Positions 28,556 to 37,156 of a DNA stretch of 64,000 bases are shown piece after piece. Numbering within the stretch: the stretch's first letter is position 1; the number at the start of each line of letters is the position of its first letter. Source of the DNA: JBNJFY01 sp051747265 (GTDB lineage: Bacteria > Bacteroidota > Rhodothermia > Balneolales > Balneolaceae); contig JBNJFY010000003.1 in NCBI GenBank assembly GCA_051747265.1, positions 434,001-498,000 on the forward strand, written 5' to 3'. A program made the position numbers and the translations under genes. Below the pieces are notes generated by a model. The model searched no databases. It had not been told where the DNA came from and saw nothing but the letters and a program-made list of their open reading frames with translations.

Positions 28556-28696
28556 ATGAGCTGGGCCTCGCAAACAAATCCGTACCGCGAAATTTTGGGT
28601 ACTTCCGATATAAAGTTACTCCAACAAGAGTGTTATAGTCAGATCCAGCAATATTTTTCAATGGTCAACCATAAGCACCCTAAAATTCCCCGTTGA
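28556..28696 (+). CDS. Possible 46-residue small protein upstream of alaS
   Basis: An ATG at 28556 with AGGTG (28543-28547) eight bases upstream opens a 46-codon frame ending TGA at 28694. The product begins MSWASQTNPYREILG, is hydrophilic, and has no family that I recognise. A hairpin with a T run begins three bases after the stop, as expected of a stand-alone transcription unit. The opposite strand also has a frame here (28401-28661), but it lacks a ribosome binding site and would overlap the aminotransferase start. Confidence 0.45.
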   Translation: MSWASQTNPYREILGTSDIKLLQQECYSQIQQYFSMVNHKHPKIPR

Positions 28697-28698
28697 AA

Positions 28699-28722
28699 CG
28701 GATGAGTTGCATCCGATTTTTT
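28699..28722 (+). terminator. Hairpin plus T run upstream of alaS (terminator or leader attenuator)
   Basis: CGGATG-AGTTG-CATCCG forms a 6-bp stem, followed after one A by six T residues. It points toward alaS, whose start is 67 bp further on. It either ends the small ORF transcript or attenuates alaS. Confidence 0.6.
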
Positions 28723-28788
28723 CCTATTTTGCACCGCTTTTCCACAAAGCACTCGTTAAACTGATCAAAATTACGATTTGAAAGGTCC

Positions 28789-31464
28789 ATGGCTAAAAAA
28801 TCCGCAGCCCAAATCAGACAAGAATTTCTGGAATTTTTTGAGCAAAAAAATCACCTTATCGTACCCAGCGCCCCCGTGGTACCCAAGGATGATCCTACTC
28901 TGCTATTCACCAATGCGGGGATGAACCAGTTTAAACCCATATTTATGGGAGAGCAGGAGGGCTATAAAGAGGATGGGAAAGTCTGGGATCGCGCAGTTGA
29001 CACCCAGCGATGCATTCGGGTAAGCGGCAAACACAATGATCTGGAAGAAGTAGGTCACGATACCTACCACCACACCCTGTTTGAAATGCTGGGCAACTGG
29101 TCGTTTGGTGATTATTTCAAAAAAGAAGCTATTGCCTGGGCATGGGAGCTGTTGGTAGATGAGTGGGGGCTGGATCCGGATCGATTGTATGCCACTGTAT
29201 TTGAAGGTGATGACGATGACGGCTTGCCTGTCGATCAGGAATCCATTGATTTGTGGGAATCAGAGACCAACATCGATCCCAGCCATATTCTGAAATTCGA
29301 TAAAGTGGATAACTTCTGGGAGATGGGCGACACCGGTCCCTGTGGTCCCTGCTCGGAAGTCCACATTGACATCCGGCCGGATGAAGAGCGCGAGAAAGTG
29401 GACGGCGCCACGCTGGTGAATATGGATGATCCCCGCGTTATGGAGATCTGGAATTTGGTATTCATCCAGTTTAACCGGAAATCAGACGGCTCGTTAGAGA
29501 AGTTACCCGCTCAACATGTAGATACCGGAATGGGCTTCGAACGCATTTGCGCGGTACTTCAGGATAAGCGATCCAACTACGATACGGATGTATTTCAGCC
29601 GATCATTGAAAAGATTGGCGAGTTGGCCAATGTCAATTATGGTGAAGAGAAAGAGACCGATATCGCCATGCGGGTAATTGCCGACCACATCCGGGCGGTG
29701 GCCTTTTCTATTACCGATGGTGCCTCACCGGGGAACGATGGGCGCGGGTATGTAGTCCGCCGAATCCTGCGCCGGGCGGTTCGTTACGGATGGGATCGGT
29801 TAAATCTGCGCGACCCTTTCATGTATAAGTTGGTAGATGTGCTGGCGCGACAATTTAAAGAAGTATTCCCCGAGTTGATTGGGCAGTTAGAGTATGTGAA
29901 AAACGTGATTGAAGCCGAAGAAAAAAGCTTCTTGCGTACCCTCGGTCAGGGAATTGAGCTGTTTAATGAAATGGTAGAGGGGAAAGACATCCTCAGCGGA
30001 GAGGATGCCTTTAAGCTGCACGATACCTACGGATTTCCTATTGATCTGACCGAACTGATGGCCCGGGAACGTGGCGTGGAAGTGGATACTGAGGGTTTCC
30101 AGAAACACATGCAAGAGCAGAAAGAGCGAGCTCGAGCCGCCGGATCCTTCAATGTGGATCAAAGCGAATCCAAAGAATGGCAAGACGGTCCTGCCAGCGA
30201 TGCGGAATTTGAATTTGTCGGTTATGATCAAACGGAGCTGGATGGAGCGCAAATCAAGCTGTATCGTCAGGAAGGGGACCGGTTCGCGGTTATACTGGAT
30301 CAAACACCGTTTTATGCAGAAAGCGGGGGACAGGTTGCCGATACCGGGGTGTTGACCAATGGGGATGTCTATGTTCGCGTGGTGGATGTGCAAAAATCAC
30401 CCGATGGGCACATTCACTATTTGGAAGAGCAACCCAATGCTCTGGATGGGCCCTGGAAAGCCATTGTAGATGCCCAGCGACGTAAGGAGATTCGCAAGCA
30501 TCACTCGGCCACCCACTTGGTTCATGCTGCCTTGCGCGAAATCCTGGGGGAGCATGTGGCCCAGAAAGGTTCACTGGTCGATGAATCCCACTTGCGCTTC
30601 GACTTCTCGCACTACGAGGCGGTGACCCCGGCTCAACTGGAGGAGATCGAATCGTTGGTGAACCGTAAGATTCAGGAAAATATCCCCATTCAAGAAGAGC
30701 GCAGCGTTCCTATAGATGAAGCCAAAGAACGCGGTGCTATGATGTTGTTTGGCGAGAAATACGGCGATAAGGTACGGGTAATCACTTTTGATCCGGATTA
30801 TTCGGTGGAATTGTGCGGCGGAACCCATGTGAACGCTACGGGTGAGATCGGCTATTTCCGGTTTACCAATGAAGCTTCTGCGGCTTCCGGTGTGCGCCGT
30901 ATCGAGGCGGTCGCCGGACGAAGTGCCGATGAGTTGCTACGACAGGAAAAAGGGTTGGTGCGGTCCATTCAACAGGAGATGGGACAAACCGAAGATCTGG
31001 TTGGCGATATCAAACAATTGATTGAGGAGCGGAAGGAGCTGGAGAAGCAGATCAAGAAACTGAAGCTGCAAAACAGCGAAGCCACGCTGGATCAATTGCT
31101 AGATCAAGCCCAAACGGTGAATGACGGTGTAAAAGTGGTCACCGGAGAAATTGATGGTGCGGATATGAATTTGCTCAAACAATTGGGGTATGATGCGCGC
31201 ACCAAATCCCCCAAGAACACTATCTGTGTACTCGGATCCAAAGATGAAGCGGAAGGTAAGGTCTACTTGGTGGCCACGGTCACCGATGATGTCATGAAAG
31301 ACCACGAGATCAAAGCGGGCAATCTGGTCGGTGAGTTCGGCCGTATGGTCGGCGGCGGAGGTGGCGGGCAGCCGGATCTGGCTACAGCTGGCGGGCGTCA
31401 ACCGGAGAAATTAAAAGAGCTATTCGACCACGTACCTGAACGAATCAAGGAGCTTTTAAATTGA
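28789..31464 (+). CDS. alaS: Alanine--tRNA ligase
   Basis: Charges tRNA-Ala. The 891-residue length is typical of full-length AlaRS. Seen are the N-terminal catalytic core (RQEFLEFFEQKNH, TNAGMNQFK), the editing domain with HHSATHLVH and the CGGTHV zinc motif, a coiled coil (about 740-770), and the C-terminal DHHA1-type domain with a GGGGGGQPDLATAGG glycine loop. All key motifs are present. The start ATG at 28789 has GAAAGG a few bases upstream. Confidence 0.98.
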   Translation: MAKKSAAQIRQEFLEFFEQKNHLIVPSAPVVPKDDPTLLFTNAGMNQFKPIFMGEQEGYKEDGKVWDRAVDTQRCIRVSGKHNDLEEVGHDTYHHTLFEMLGNWSFGDYFKKEAIAWAWELLVDEWGLDPDRLYATVFEGDDDDGLPVDQESIDLWESETNIDPSHILKFDKVDNFWEMGDTGPCGPCSEVHIDIRPDEEREKVDGATLVNMDDPRVMEIWNLVFIQFNRKSDGSLEKLPAQHVDTGMGFERICAVLQDKRSNYDTDVFQPIIEKIGELANVNYGEEKETDIAMRVIADHIRAVAFSITDGASPGNDGRGYVVRRILRRAVRYGWDRLNLRDPFMYKLVDVLARQFKEVFPELIGQLEYVKNVIEAEEKSFLRTLGQGIELFNEMVEGKDILSGEDAFKLHDTYGFPIDLTELMARERGVEVDTEGFQKHMQEQKERARAAGSFNVDQSESKEWQDGPASDAEFEFVGYDQTELDGAQIKLYRQEGDRFAVILDQTPFYAESGGQVADTGVLTNGDVYVRVVDVQKSPDGHIHYLEEQPNALDGPWKAIVDAQRRKEIRKHHSATHLVHAALREILGEHVAQKGSLVDESHLRFDFSHYEAVTPAQLEEIESLVNRKIQENIPIQEERSVPIDEAKERGAMMLFGEKYGDKVRVITFDPDYSVELCGGTHVNATGEIGYFRFTNEASAASGVRRIEAVAGRSADELLRQEKGLVRSIQQEMGQTEDLVGDIKQLIEERKELEKQIKKLKLQNSEATLDQLLDQAQTVNDGVKVVTGEIDGADMNLLKQLGYDARTKSPKNTICVLGSKDEAEGKVYLVATVTDDVMKDHEIKAGNLVGEFGRMVGGGGGGQPDLATAGGRQPEKLKELFDHVPERIKELLN

Positions 31465-31619
31465 AGTAACAGTGGATTAGTAGAACCGTTTTACACACAA
31501 AAATGGTTTTCCGACCCGCACTGATACTTTGCTTAACTATAATTATATTCAGTCTACCTAAAAATCGCGTCCCAATTCGGACTCGACACTGATTATTATA
31601 AAAGTGTGACCAAGGATTT

Positions 31620-32720
31620 ATGGCAACAAAAAACGAAATCTCTACAGTCTTTACTCCTGTAGGACTACGAAAAGATTCTAACCAAAAAATTGTCAAGGCA
31701 ACGGATCTACCCAAGCCTACGCGAAAACTGCATACTACGCTGGGGCTCTCGGATGATGATGTCCGTGATATGTTCCGTTTGATGTATTTGCAGCGCCGAT
31801 TCGAAGAGCGTGCCATGCAGATGTATCAAAAGGGAAAGTTCGGTGGGTTCTTGCACCTCTATATCGGTCAGGAAGCTGTTTCTACCGGAGTGGCTTACGC
31901 CATGAACGGCGATGATGATATTATAACCGCATATCGCGATCACGGTTGGGGTTTGGTTCGAGGCATCGATACCAACTCCGCCATGGCCGAGCTTTACGGT
32001 AAGGAAACCGGCTGTTCCAAAGGGAAGGGCGGGTCCATGCACTTCGCCAATGTAGAAGAGCATTTCTGGGGTGGCTATGGTATCGTGGGTGGACATGTGC
32101 CGCTGGGTGCCGGAATCGCTTTTGCCAACAAATATCAGGAAAACGATCGGGTTACCGCCTGCTTCCTCGGCGATGGCGCCGTGGTTCAAGGTGCCCTTCA
32201 TGAGTCCATGAACATGAGTAAGCTCTGGGGGCTCCCGGTAATTTATGCGGTTGAGAACAATGGGTATGCCATGGGAACCGCTGCTCGCCGCCACTCGGTA
32301 GGGGAAATCGTGGATCGAGCCAAAGGCTTTGATATCAAAAGCAAAGTGATCAATGGAATGGATGTCTTCTCGGTCTATGAAGATTTTAAAGAGGTCGCAG
32401 AAGAAGTTCGTGAAACTCAAGAACCGTACTTTGTTGAGATTCGCACGTATCGTTATCGTGGTCATTCTATGTCGGACCCTCTAAAGTACCGTACGAAAGA
32501 GGAGTTGGAAGAGTACCAGGAAATTGACGCCATCGAACGGATCAAGTCATACATTCTGAAGAAAGAATTAATGACCGAGGAAGAGATCGAAAACGTGCAC
32601 GAAGAAGTGGATCAGGAAGTATTAGCGGCTATCGACTTTGCGGAAGAGAGTGACTTTCCCGATGAGGAAGCGCTTTACGATGATATGTTCGTAGAAGACG
32701 ATCCCTATTTCCATACCTAA
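31620..32720 (+). CDS. pdhA: Pyruvate dehydrogenase E1 component, alpha subunit
   Basis: 366 residues. Together with E1 beta it decarboxylates pyruvate on thiamine diphosphate. The ThDP-binding motif is visible from GDGAVVQGALHE to ENNGYAMGT, along with YRDHGWGL and the phosphorylation-loop-like RYRGHSMSDP. The N-terminal 30 residues are a variable linker. The next gene, pdhB, starts 59 bp downstream, and E2 follows; a separate E3 gene is not in the window. Confidence 0.95.
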   Translation: MATKNEISTVFTPVGLRKDSNQKIVKATDLPKPTRKLHTTLGLSDDDVRDMFRLMYLQRRFEERAMQMYQKGKFGGFLHLYIGQEAVSTGVAYAMNGDDDIITAYRDHGWGLVRGIDTNSAMAELYGKETGCSKGKGGSMHFANVEEHFWGGYGIVGGHVPLGAGIAFANKYQENDRVTACFLGDGAVVQGALHESMNMSKLWGLPVIYAVENNGYAMGTAARRHSVGEIVDRAKGFDIKSKVINGMDVFSVYEDFKEVAEEVRETQEPYFVEIRTYRYRGHSMSDPLKYRTKEELEEYQEIDAIERIKSYILKKELMTEEEIENVHEEVDQEVLAAIDFAEESDFPDEEALYDDMFVEDDPYFHT

Positions 32721-32779
32721 CCTAAGCACATCGGTTTATTTGACCCCTGATTTTCAATCAATACAGATAGTTACACAAT

Positions 32780-33763
32780 ATGGCTGAATTACAATTTCGA
32801 GAAGCAATCAATGCCGCGTTGGACGAAGAAATGGCGCGTGATGAACGCATCTTTGTTATGGGCGAAGAAGTTGCTGAGTACGATGGAGCATACAAGGTCA
32901 CCGAAGGTCTGTTAGACAAATATGGCCTGAAACGCATGATCGATACCCCGATATCTGAGCTCGGCTTTGCCGGGATTGGGGTAGGGGCTGCCATGAACGG
33001 GCTGCGTCCGGTCATCGAATTTATGACCTTCAATTTTGCCGTCTTGGCCGCCGACCAAATTATCAATCACGCCTCTAAGGCTAAATACATGACCGGTGGA
33101 CAAGTAGATGTACCCATCGTATTCCGTGGCCCCAACGCTTCAGCCGGTCAGTTGAGCGCCACGCACTCAGTCTCTTACGATTCCATGTATGCACACTTCC
33201 CCGGGTTGAAAGTGATTTACACTTCCGAACCGGCTGACGCCAAAGGATTGCTCAAGTCGGCGATTCGCGATCCAAACCCCGTGCTGTTCATGGAATCCGA
33301 GCAGATGTACGGTATGAAAGGCGAAGTGCCCGATGATGAAGATTACATCATCCCCATAGGTAAGGGTAAAGTGAAGCGTGAAGGCGATGATGTGACCATC
33401 GTAGCTCACGGAAAAATGTATCACGTGGCTGTGGAAGCAGCCAAACAGTTGGCTAAAGACGGTGTAGAATGTGAAATCATTGATCCACGTACTGTGAAGC
33501 CGCTGGATATGGAATTGATCGTGAATTCGATTAAGAAAACCAACCGTTGCGTAATTGTGGATGAGGCCCATCCGTTTGGTGGGTTGGCTGCCGAAGTTGG
33601 TTTCTTGATCCAACGCGAAGCCTTTGACTATATGGATGCGCCGGTACAGCGGGTGACTCTTCCGGATACTAACGCACCTTTTGCCAAACCACTGTTTGAT
33701 GCCTGGTTCCCCAGCGCCAAACAAGTGATTGATGCGGTAAATTCGGTTACTTACCGCAAATAA
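32780..33763 (+). CDS. pdhB: Pyruvate dehydrogenase E1 component, beta subunit
   Basis: 327 residues of the transketolase-like beta subunit: an N-terminal pyrimidine-binding domain with the GEEVAEYDGAYKVTEGL motif (active Glu), ISELGFAGIGVGAAM, and a C-terminal transketolase C domain (KPLDMELI, VDEAHPFGGLAAEV). It forms the E1 heterotetramer with the alpha subunit. A hairpin with a T run follows the stop and may reduce read-through into E2. Confidence 0.96.
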   Translation: MAELQFREAINAALDEEMARDERIFVMGEEVAEYDGAYKVTEGLLDKYGLKRMIDTPISELGFAGIGVGAAMNGLRPVIEFMTFNFAVLAADQIINHASKAKYMTGGQVDVPIVFRGPNASAGQLSATHSVSYDSMYAHFPGLKVIYTSEPADAKGLLKSAIRDPNPVLFMESEQMYGMKGEVPDDEDYIIPIGKGKVKREGDDVTIVAHGKMYHVAVEAAKQLAKDGVECEIIDPRTVKPLDMELIVNSIKKTNRCVIVDEAHPFGGLAAEVGFLIQREAFDYMDAPVQRVTLPDTNAPFAKPLFDAWFPSAKQVIDAVNSVTYRK

Positions 33764-33770
33764 TTAAGAT

Positions 33771-33805
33771 AACGGTGAAGTTTCACGGGAAGCTTCACTG
33801 TTTTT
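33771..33805 (+). terminator. Attenuator-like hairpin between pdhB and the E2 gene
   Basis: AACGGTGAAG pairs with CTTCACTGTT (one G-T wobble) across a 12-base loop and is followed by a T run. It starts 8 bp after the pdhB stop. An internal partial terminator would set E1 to E2 stoichiometry. Confidence 0.55.
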
Positions 33806-33859
33806 ACTTGAACCTCACGACAGTAACGCAGTAACTAACGATTAGAAATACAGGATTTT

Positions 33860-35134
33860 ATGGCTGTTCGCATTGATATGCCGAAGTTGAGCGACACGAT
33901 GGAAGAAGGCGTGATCGCTAAATGGAATGTTTCAGAAGGGGATAAAGTGTCCTCTGGAGACATTATTGCCGAAGTGGAAACCGATAAAGCCACCATGGAT
34001 GTGGAAGTCTTCGACGATGGAACTATCCTCAAACTAATGGCTGAGGAAGGCGAAGGGATTCCACTTGGAGAACCCATTGCCATTATCGGGGAAGAGGGCG
34101 AAGACATCAGTGATTTATTAAGCGAAGTTGGTGGAGAATCCTCTTCAGCTGAACCAGCTAGTACTTCAAAGAACGGTCAAGATAAGGAGTCCTACGATCC
34201 TGTATTTGGCGATCTGGATGAAGGCGATGAGAAACAGCCAGCGGCGTCATCAGACGCTAACGGCCGAATCAAAGCTTCTCCACTAGCCCGTAATATGGCT
34301 CAAGATCGCGGAATCGATCTGGCTAATGTGGATGGATCTGGTCCACAGGGACGTATTATCAAGCGTGATATTGAAAATTATCAGCCTGCGGAGGCACCCG
34401 CTCAGGCTCCAGCAGCGGATGTCGAGACGACCGTAGCGGCCGCACCCGAAACCGAGACGAGCGAGGATGTTCGGGTTTCTCAGATGCGCAAGACTATTGC
34501 TCGTCGCCTCGCGGAAAGCAAATATAGCAGCCCGCATTTCTACGAGACTATCGATATCGATATGGAAGATGCCATTGCGGCACGCAAACAGCTGAATGAA
34601 ATCAGTGAGGTGAAGATCAGCTTCAACGATCTGGTTACCAAAGCTGCAGCGGTGGCATTGACCCAACACCAGGATGTCAACAGCTCGTGGTTGGGTGATA
34701 AAATTCGAAAGCATGGTCAAGTGCATGTCGCTGTGGCCGTGGCTATTGATGAAGGCTTGGTAACTCCGGTGATCCGACATACCGACAAGAAAGGGTTGAG
34801 CCAGATCTCCAAAGAGACCAAAGCGTTGGCCGAGAAGGCGCGTAATCGTGATCTGCAGCCCGAAGAGATGGAAGGCAGTACCTTTACCATCAGCAACCTG
34901 GGGATGTTCGGAATCGAAGAGTTTACGGCTATCATCAATCCACCGAACGCTTGTATCATGGCGGTAGGAGCGATTCGCGATGTACCCGTGGTCAAAGACG
35001 GTGAAGTGGTGCCCGGTAAACGCATGAAGGTGACGCTCTCCAGTGATCACCGCATCGTAGATGGAGCCAAGGCCGCGGAATTCCTAAATACGTTCAAAGA
35101 TTTGTTGGAAAATCCGATGGGCATGCTGCTCTAA
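33860..35134 (+). CDS. pdhC: Pyruvate dehydrogenase E2, dihydrolipoamide acetyltransferase
   Basis: 424 residues: one N-terminal lipoyl domain (lipoyl Lys in ETDKATMD, about residue 40), a Ser/Glu-rich linker, the peripheral subunit-binding domain (IKASPLARNMAQDRGIDL), an Ala/Pro linker, and the catalytic domain with the HRIVDGAKAAEFL active-site motif. It transfers acetyl groups to CoA and forms the complex core. The pairing with E1 alpha and beta makes pyruvate the likely substrate rather than branched-chain keto acids, although sequence alone cannot exclude the latter. Confidence 0.93.
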   Translation: MAVRIDMPKLSDTMEEGVIAKWNVSEGDKVSSGDIIAEVETDKATMDVEVFDDGTILKLMAEEGEGIPLGEPIAIIGEEGEDISDLLSEVGGESSSAEPASTSKNGQDKESYDPVFGDLDEGDEKQPAASSDANGRIKASPLARNMAQDRGIDLANVDGSGPQGRIIKRDIENYQPAEAPAQAPAADVETTVAAAPETETSEDVRVSQMRKTIARRLAESKYSSPHFYETIDIDMEDAIAARKQLNEISEVKISFNDLVTKAAAVALTQHQDVNSSWLGDKIRKHGQVHVAVAVAIDEGLVTPVIRHTDKKGLSQISKETKALAEKARNRDLQPEEMEGSTFTISNLGMFGIEEFTAIINPPNACIMAVGAIRDVPVVKDGEVVPGKRMKVTLSSDHRIVDGAKAAEFLNTFKDLLENPMGMLL

Positions 35135-35144
35135 AAAATCAATA

Positions 35145-35165
35145 GGTCGGTCCGCTTGACCGACC
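35145..35165 (+). other. Perfect hairpin just after the E2 gene
   Basis: GGTCGGTC-CGCTT-GACCGACC forms an 8-bp stem 10 bp after the stop codon. It lacks a T run. With the following terminator it makes a double hairpin at the operon end, probably protecting the 3' end. Confidence 0.6.
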
Positions 35166-35183
35166 ATGATCATCAATATTACA

Positions 35184-35215
35184 AAAGCCGAAGGTCAATA
35201 AACCTTCGGCTTTTT
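35184..35215 (+). terminator. Intrinsic terminator of the pyruvate dehydrogenase operon
   Basis: GCCGAAGGT and ACCTTCGGC form a 9-bp stem extended by A-T pairs, with a 6-base loop and a T5 tail. The symmetric A run means it could also act on the opposite strand. Confidence 0.93.
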
Positions 35216-35250
35216 ATATACAATTTTGTCTCTGTCCAACGAAATGGTAA

Positions 35251-35290
35251 CACATCGTAGGTTGGCGGCCAGCCGGACGGTTGCTAATAA
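35251..35290. repeat. REP-like palindromic repeat, copy A (diverged)
   Basis: The unit begins CACATCGTA and continues GGTTGGCGGCCAGCCGGACGG, ending in TTGCTAATAA. It aligns with copy B at 35348 with several differences in the palindrome. The two copies lie between the E2 terminator and the subtilisin gene. Confidence 0.65.
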
Positions 35291-35347
35291 TGTTAAAATG
35301 AATAGGGGTATAAGCAGTACAAACCTCTACAATGCTCAAATTTGCTA

Positions 35348-35388
35348 CACATCGTAAGTCGGGCAGCTAGCCCGACGTGCTAGCAAGG
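35348..35388. repeat. REP-like palindromic repeat, copy B (intact dyad)
   Basis: The unit begins CACATCGTAA, followed by the perfect dyad GTCGGGC-AGCTA-GCCCGAC (35358-35376) and GTGCTAGCAAG. This looks like repetitive extragenic palindromes that are mobilised by RAYT transposases. No RAYT gene is in the window. Confidence 0.7.
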
Positions 35389-35413
35389 GCAACTTATTAA
35401 GAGCCAACCAAAT

Positions 35414-37150
35414 CTACTGACTAGATTGACTCATCTCTTCAGCCATTTTCAGCGCCTCAAAGGCATTAACCACTCCACCGGTAACCGAAAGCTTTCCAAA
35501 AGTAGACTTCGTTTCTTCCTCCTCGCCATTGCTGCCAGGGACAATAACTTGTTGATCGGTGTGTCGGATAGCGCTTTCTAGTATGATCTGTTTAATCTGA
35601 TGTGGAGTAAGGTCGGGATAGTAGGCCATTATCAGTGCGGCGGTTCCGGCCACTACTGGGCTAGCCATGCTAGTTCCGCTAAATTGCTCATAATTATTTT
35701 CAGGAGTAGCTGAATAGATATCCATGCCCGGGGCGAAGACATCCACGGTTTTTTGGCCGTAGTTGCTGAAGTTGGCCACCATATTTTCTCCCCGCTCCCA
35801 ATTGCTGGCTCCAACTGAAATCCACAGGCTGGCGGTAGGACCCTCGAAGGTGGGGCCATCTAAGGTAGATCCATAAATATCGGTGGGGTAATTGGGTTCT
35901 TGATCCGAATCATCGCCGTCATTGCCAGCCCCGTGTACCATAAGTACTCCCATGGAATCCGCATATTGAATGGCCGCGTCTACGACTTCTTTATAGGGGG
36001 AGTAGGATTTTCCAAAACTCATATTGATGATATCCGCGCCATTGTCTACCGCATAGCGAATGGCATTGGCCACGTCCTTATCACGTTCGTCTCCATCCGG
36101 AACCGTACGAATAGGCATGATACGGGTGTTTACGGCCACCCCATTCATACCGATTTTATTATCCCGCTCTGCTGCAATAATACCGGCTACATGCGTGCCA
36201 TGTCGGGCATCCGCTCCAATCACATCGGGATTACCGTAGAAACGTTCGGTTTTATCGTCATAGTTGTCTCCTACGATATGACGGGTATCAAAGTCAGGGT
36301 TGTAGGTATATTTGGCTAACTCATAGACTCTTTTCTTTTCTTCGGCTAACAGAGTAGAATCAATGTCGTTTTCATGGGCGTGCATGGTGATATTTTGGGC
36401 GTATGCCAATTGCTGAGACTCCGTTTTTAGGTCTTTTACCTGTTCAATACTGTAATCGGTTGTACCGTAATAATTGGCCAGTACATCCTGAGCCGAAGTC
36501 AACGCGTTTTCAAAGGATAAGATACTGTTGTATTGGGAGACCACATTTTTAACCCTGCGTATATAGATCTCTTTGAGCTTTTTATAGTAGTTAAAATTTT
36601 CCTGCTGCTTTGGGTTTAATGATGTGGTATCCAGCTTGGAAAAAGTTTGTTTGAGTCGTGTATACTGCCGGGTTAGCTCATAGGAATCCTTAGACACATT
36701 TTCCCCATCGGGACCACCGATAAAATTCCAGCCGTGAACATCATCTACATACCCGTTGTCATCATCATCCTGGTCGTTTCCAGGAATCTCATCCTCATTT
36801 ACCCAAATGATGTTCTCCAGATCGTCGTGTTCGATATCGATACCACTGTCGATCACCGCGACAATGACTTCCTTTTTGGGCTTCTTACCCTGCAACAATG
36901 AATCGTAGGCTTTTTCGCTGCTGATTCCTGGATAGGGACTATCTTTGTGGTCTTGATGGTGCCAATTTTCTGCAGGTTTTTCTGCTGCTTCTTTACTGAT
37001 GGGCTCTTCAGCAGTAGGTTTTACCGTTGAGCAACCGACCGATAGAAAAAACAAGAACAGACCCAAGGCTAGGTTAAGCTTCAACGAACGAGCTATAACA
37101 GAGACTTTATTTGCTTGACTACTCATAGCAGAGGAATTCAATAATTTCAT
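35414..37150 (-). CDS. S8 subtilisin-like serine protease, lipoprotein
   Basis: 578 residues. The lipobox SVGC (Cys40) follows a hydrophobic signal. The catalytic triad is intact: Asp101 in AVIDSGID, His317 in HGTHVAG, Ser494 in SGTSMASPVVAG. An unusually long, charged helical insertion of about 170 residues separates the Asp and His motifs. The enzyme would act in the periplasm or on the surface. An alternative start at 37126 would trim eight residues before the signal. It follows the DUF2059-like gene by 6 bp, so the two are co-transcribed. Confidence 0.92.
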   Translation of the reverse strand: MKLLNSSAMSSQANKVSVIARSLKLNLALGLFLFFLSVGCSTVKPTAEEPISKEAAEKPAENWHHQDHKDSPYPGISSEKAYDSLLQGKKPKKEVIVAVIDSGIDIEHDDLENIIWVNEDEIPGNDQDDDDNGYVDDVHGWNFIGGPDGENVSKDSYELTRQYTRLKQTFSKLDTTSLNPKQQENFNYYKKLKEIYIRRVKNVVSQYNSILSFENALTSAQDVLANYYGTTDYSIEQVKDLKTESQQLAYAQNITMHAHENDIDSTLLAEEKKRVYELAKYTYNPDFDTRHIVGDNYDDKTERFYGNPDVIGADARHGTHVAGIIAAERDNKIGMNGVAVNTRIMPIRTVPDGDERDKDVANAIRYAVDNGADIINMSFGKSYSPYKEVVDAAIQYADSMGVLMVHGAGNDGDDSDQEPNYPTDIYGSTLDGPTFEGPTASLWISVGASNWERGENMVANFSNYGQKTVDVFAPGMDIYSATPENNYEQFSGTSMASPVVAGTAALIMAYYPDLTPHQIKQIILESAIRHTDQQVIVPGSNGEEEETKSTFGKLSVTGGVVNAFEALKMAEEMSQSSQ

Positions 37151-37156
37151 AATCGT

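Noticed and set aside
28401..28661. 86-residue minus-strand frame upstream of the class V aminotransferase
   Set aside because: No ribosome binding site, overlaps the aminotransferase start, and its composition is unlike a protein. The plus-strand 46-residue frame has better signals.
34283..35050. 255-residue minus-strand frame opposite the E2 gene
   Set aside because: Shadow frame; the plus strand has unambiguous lipoyl and acyltransferase motifs.
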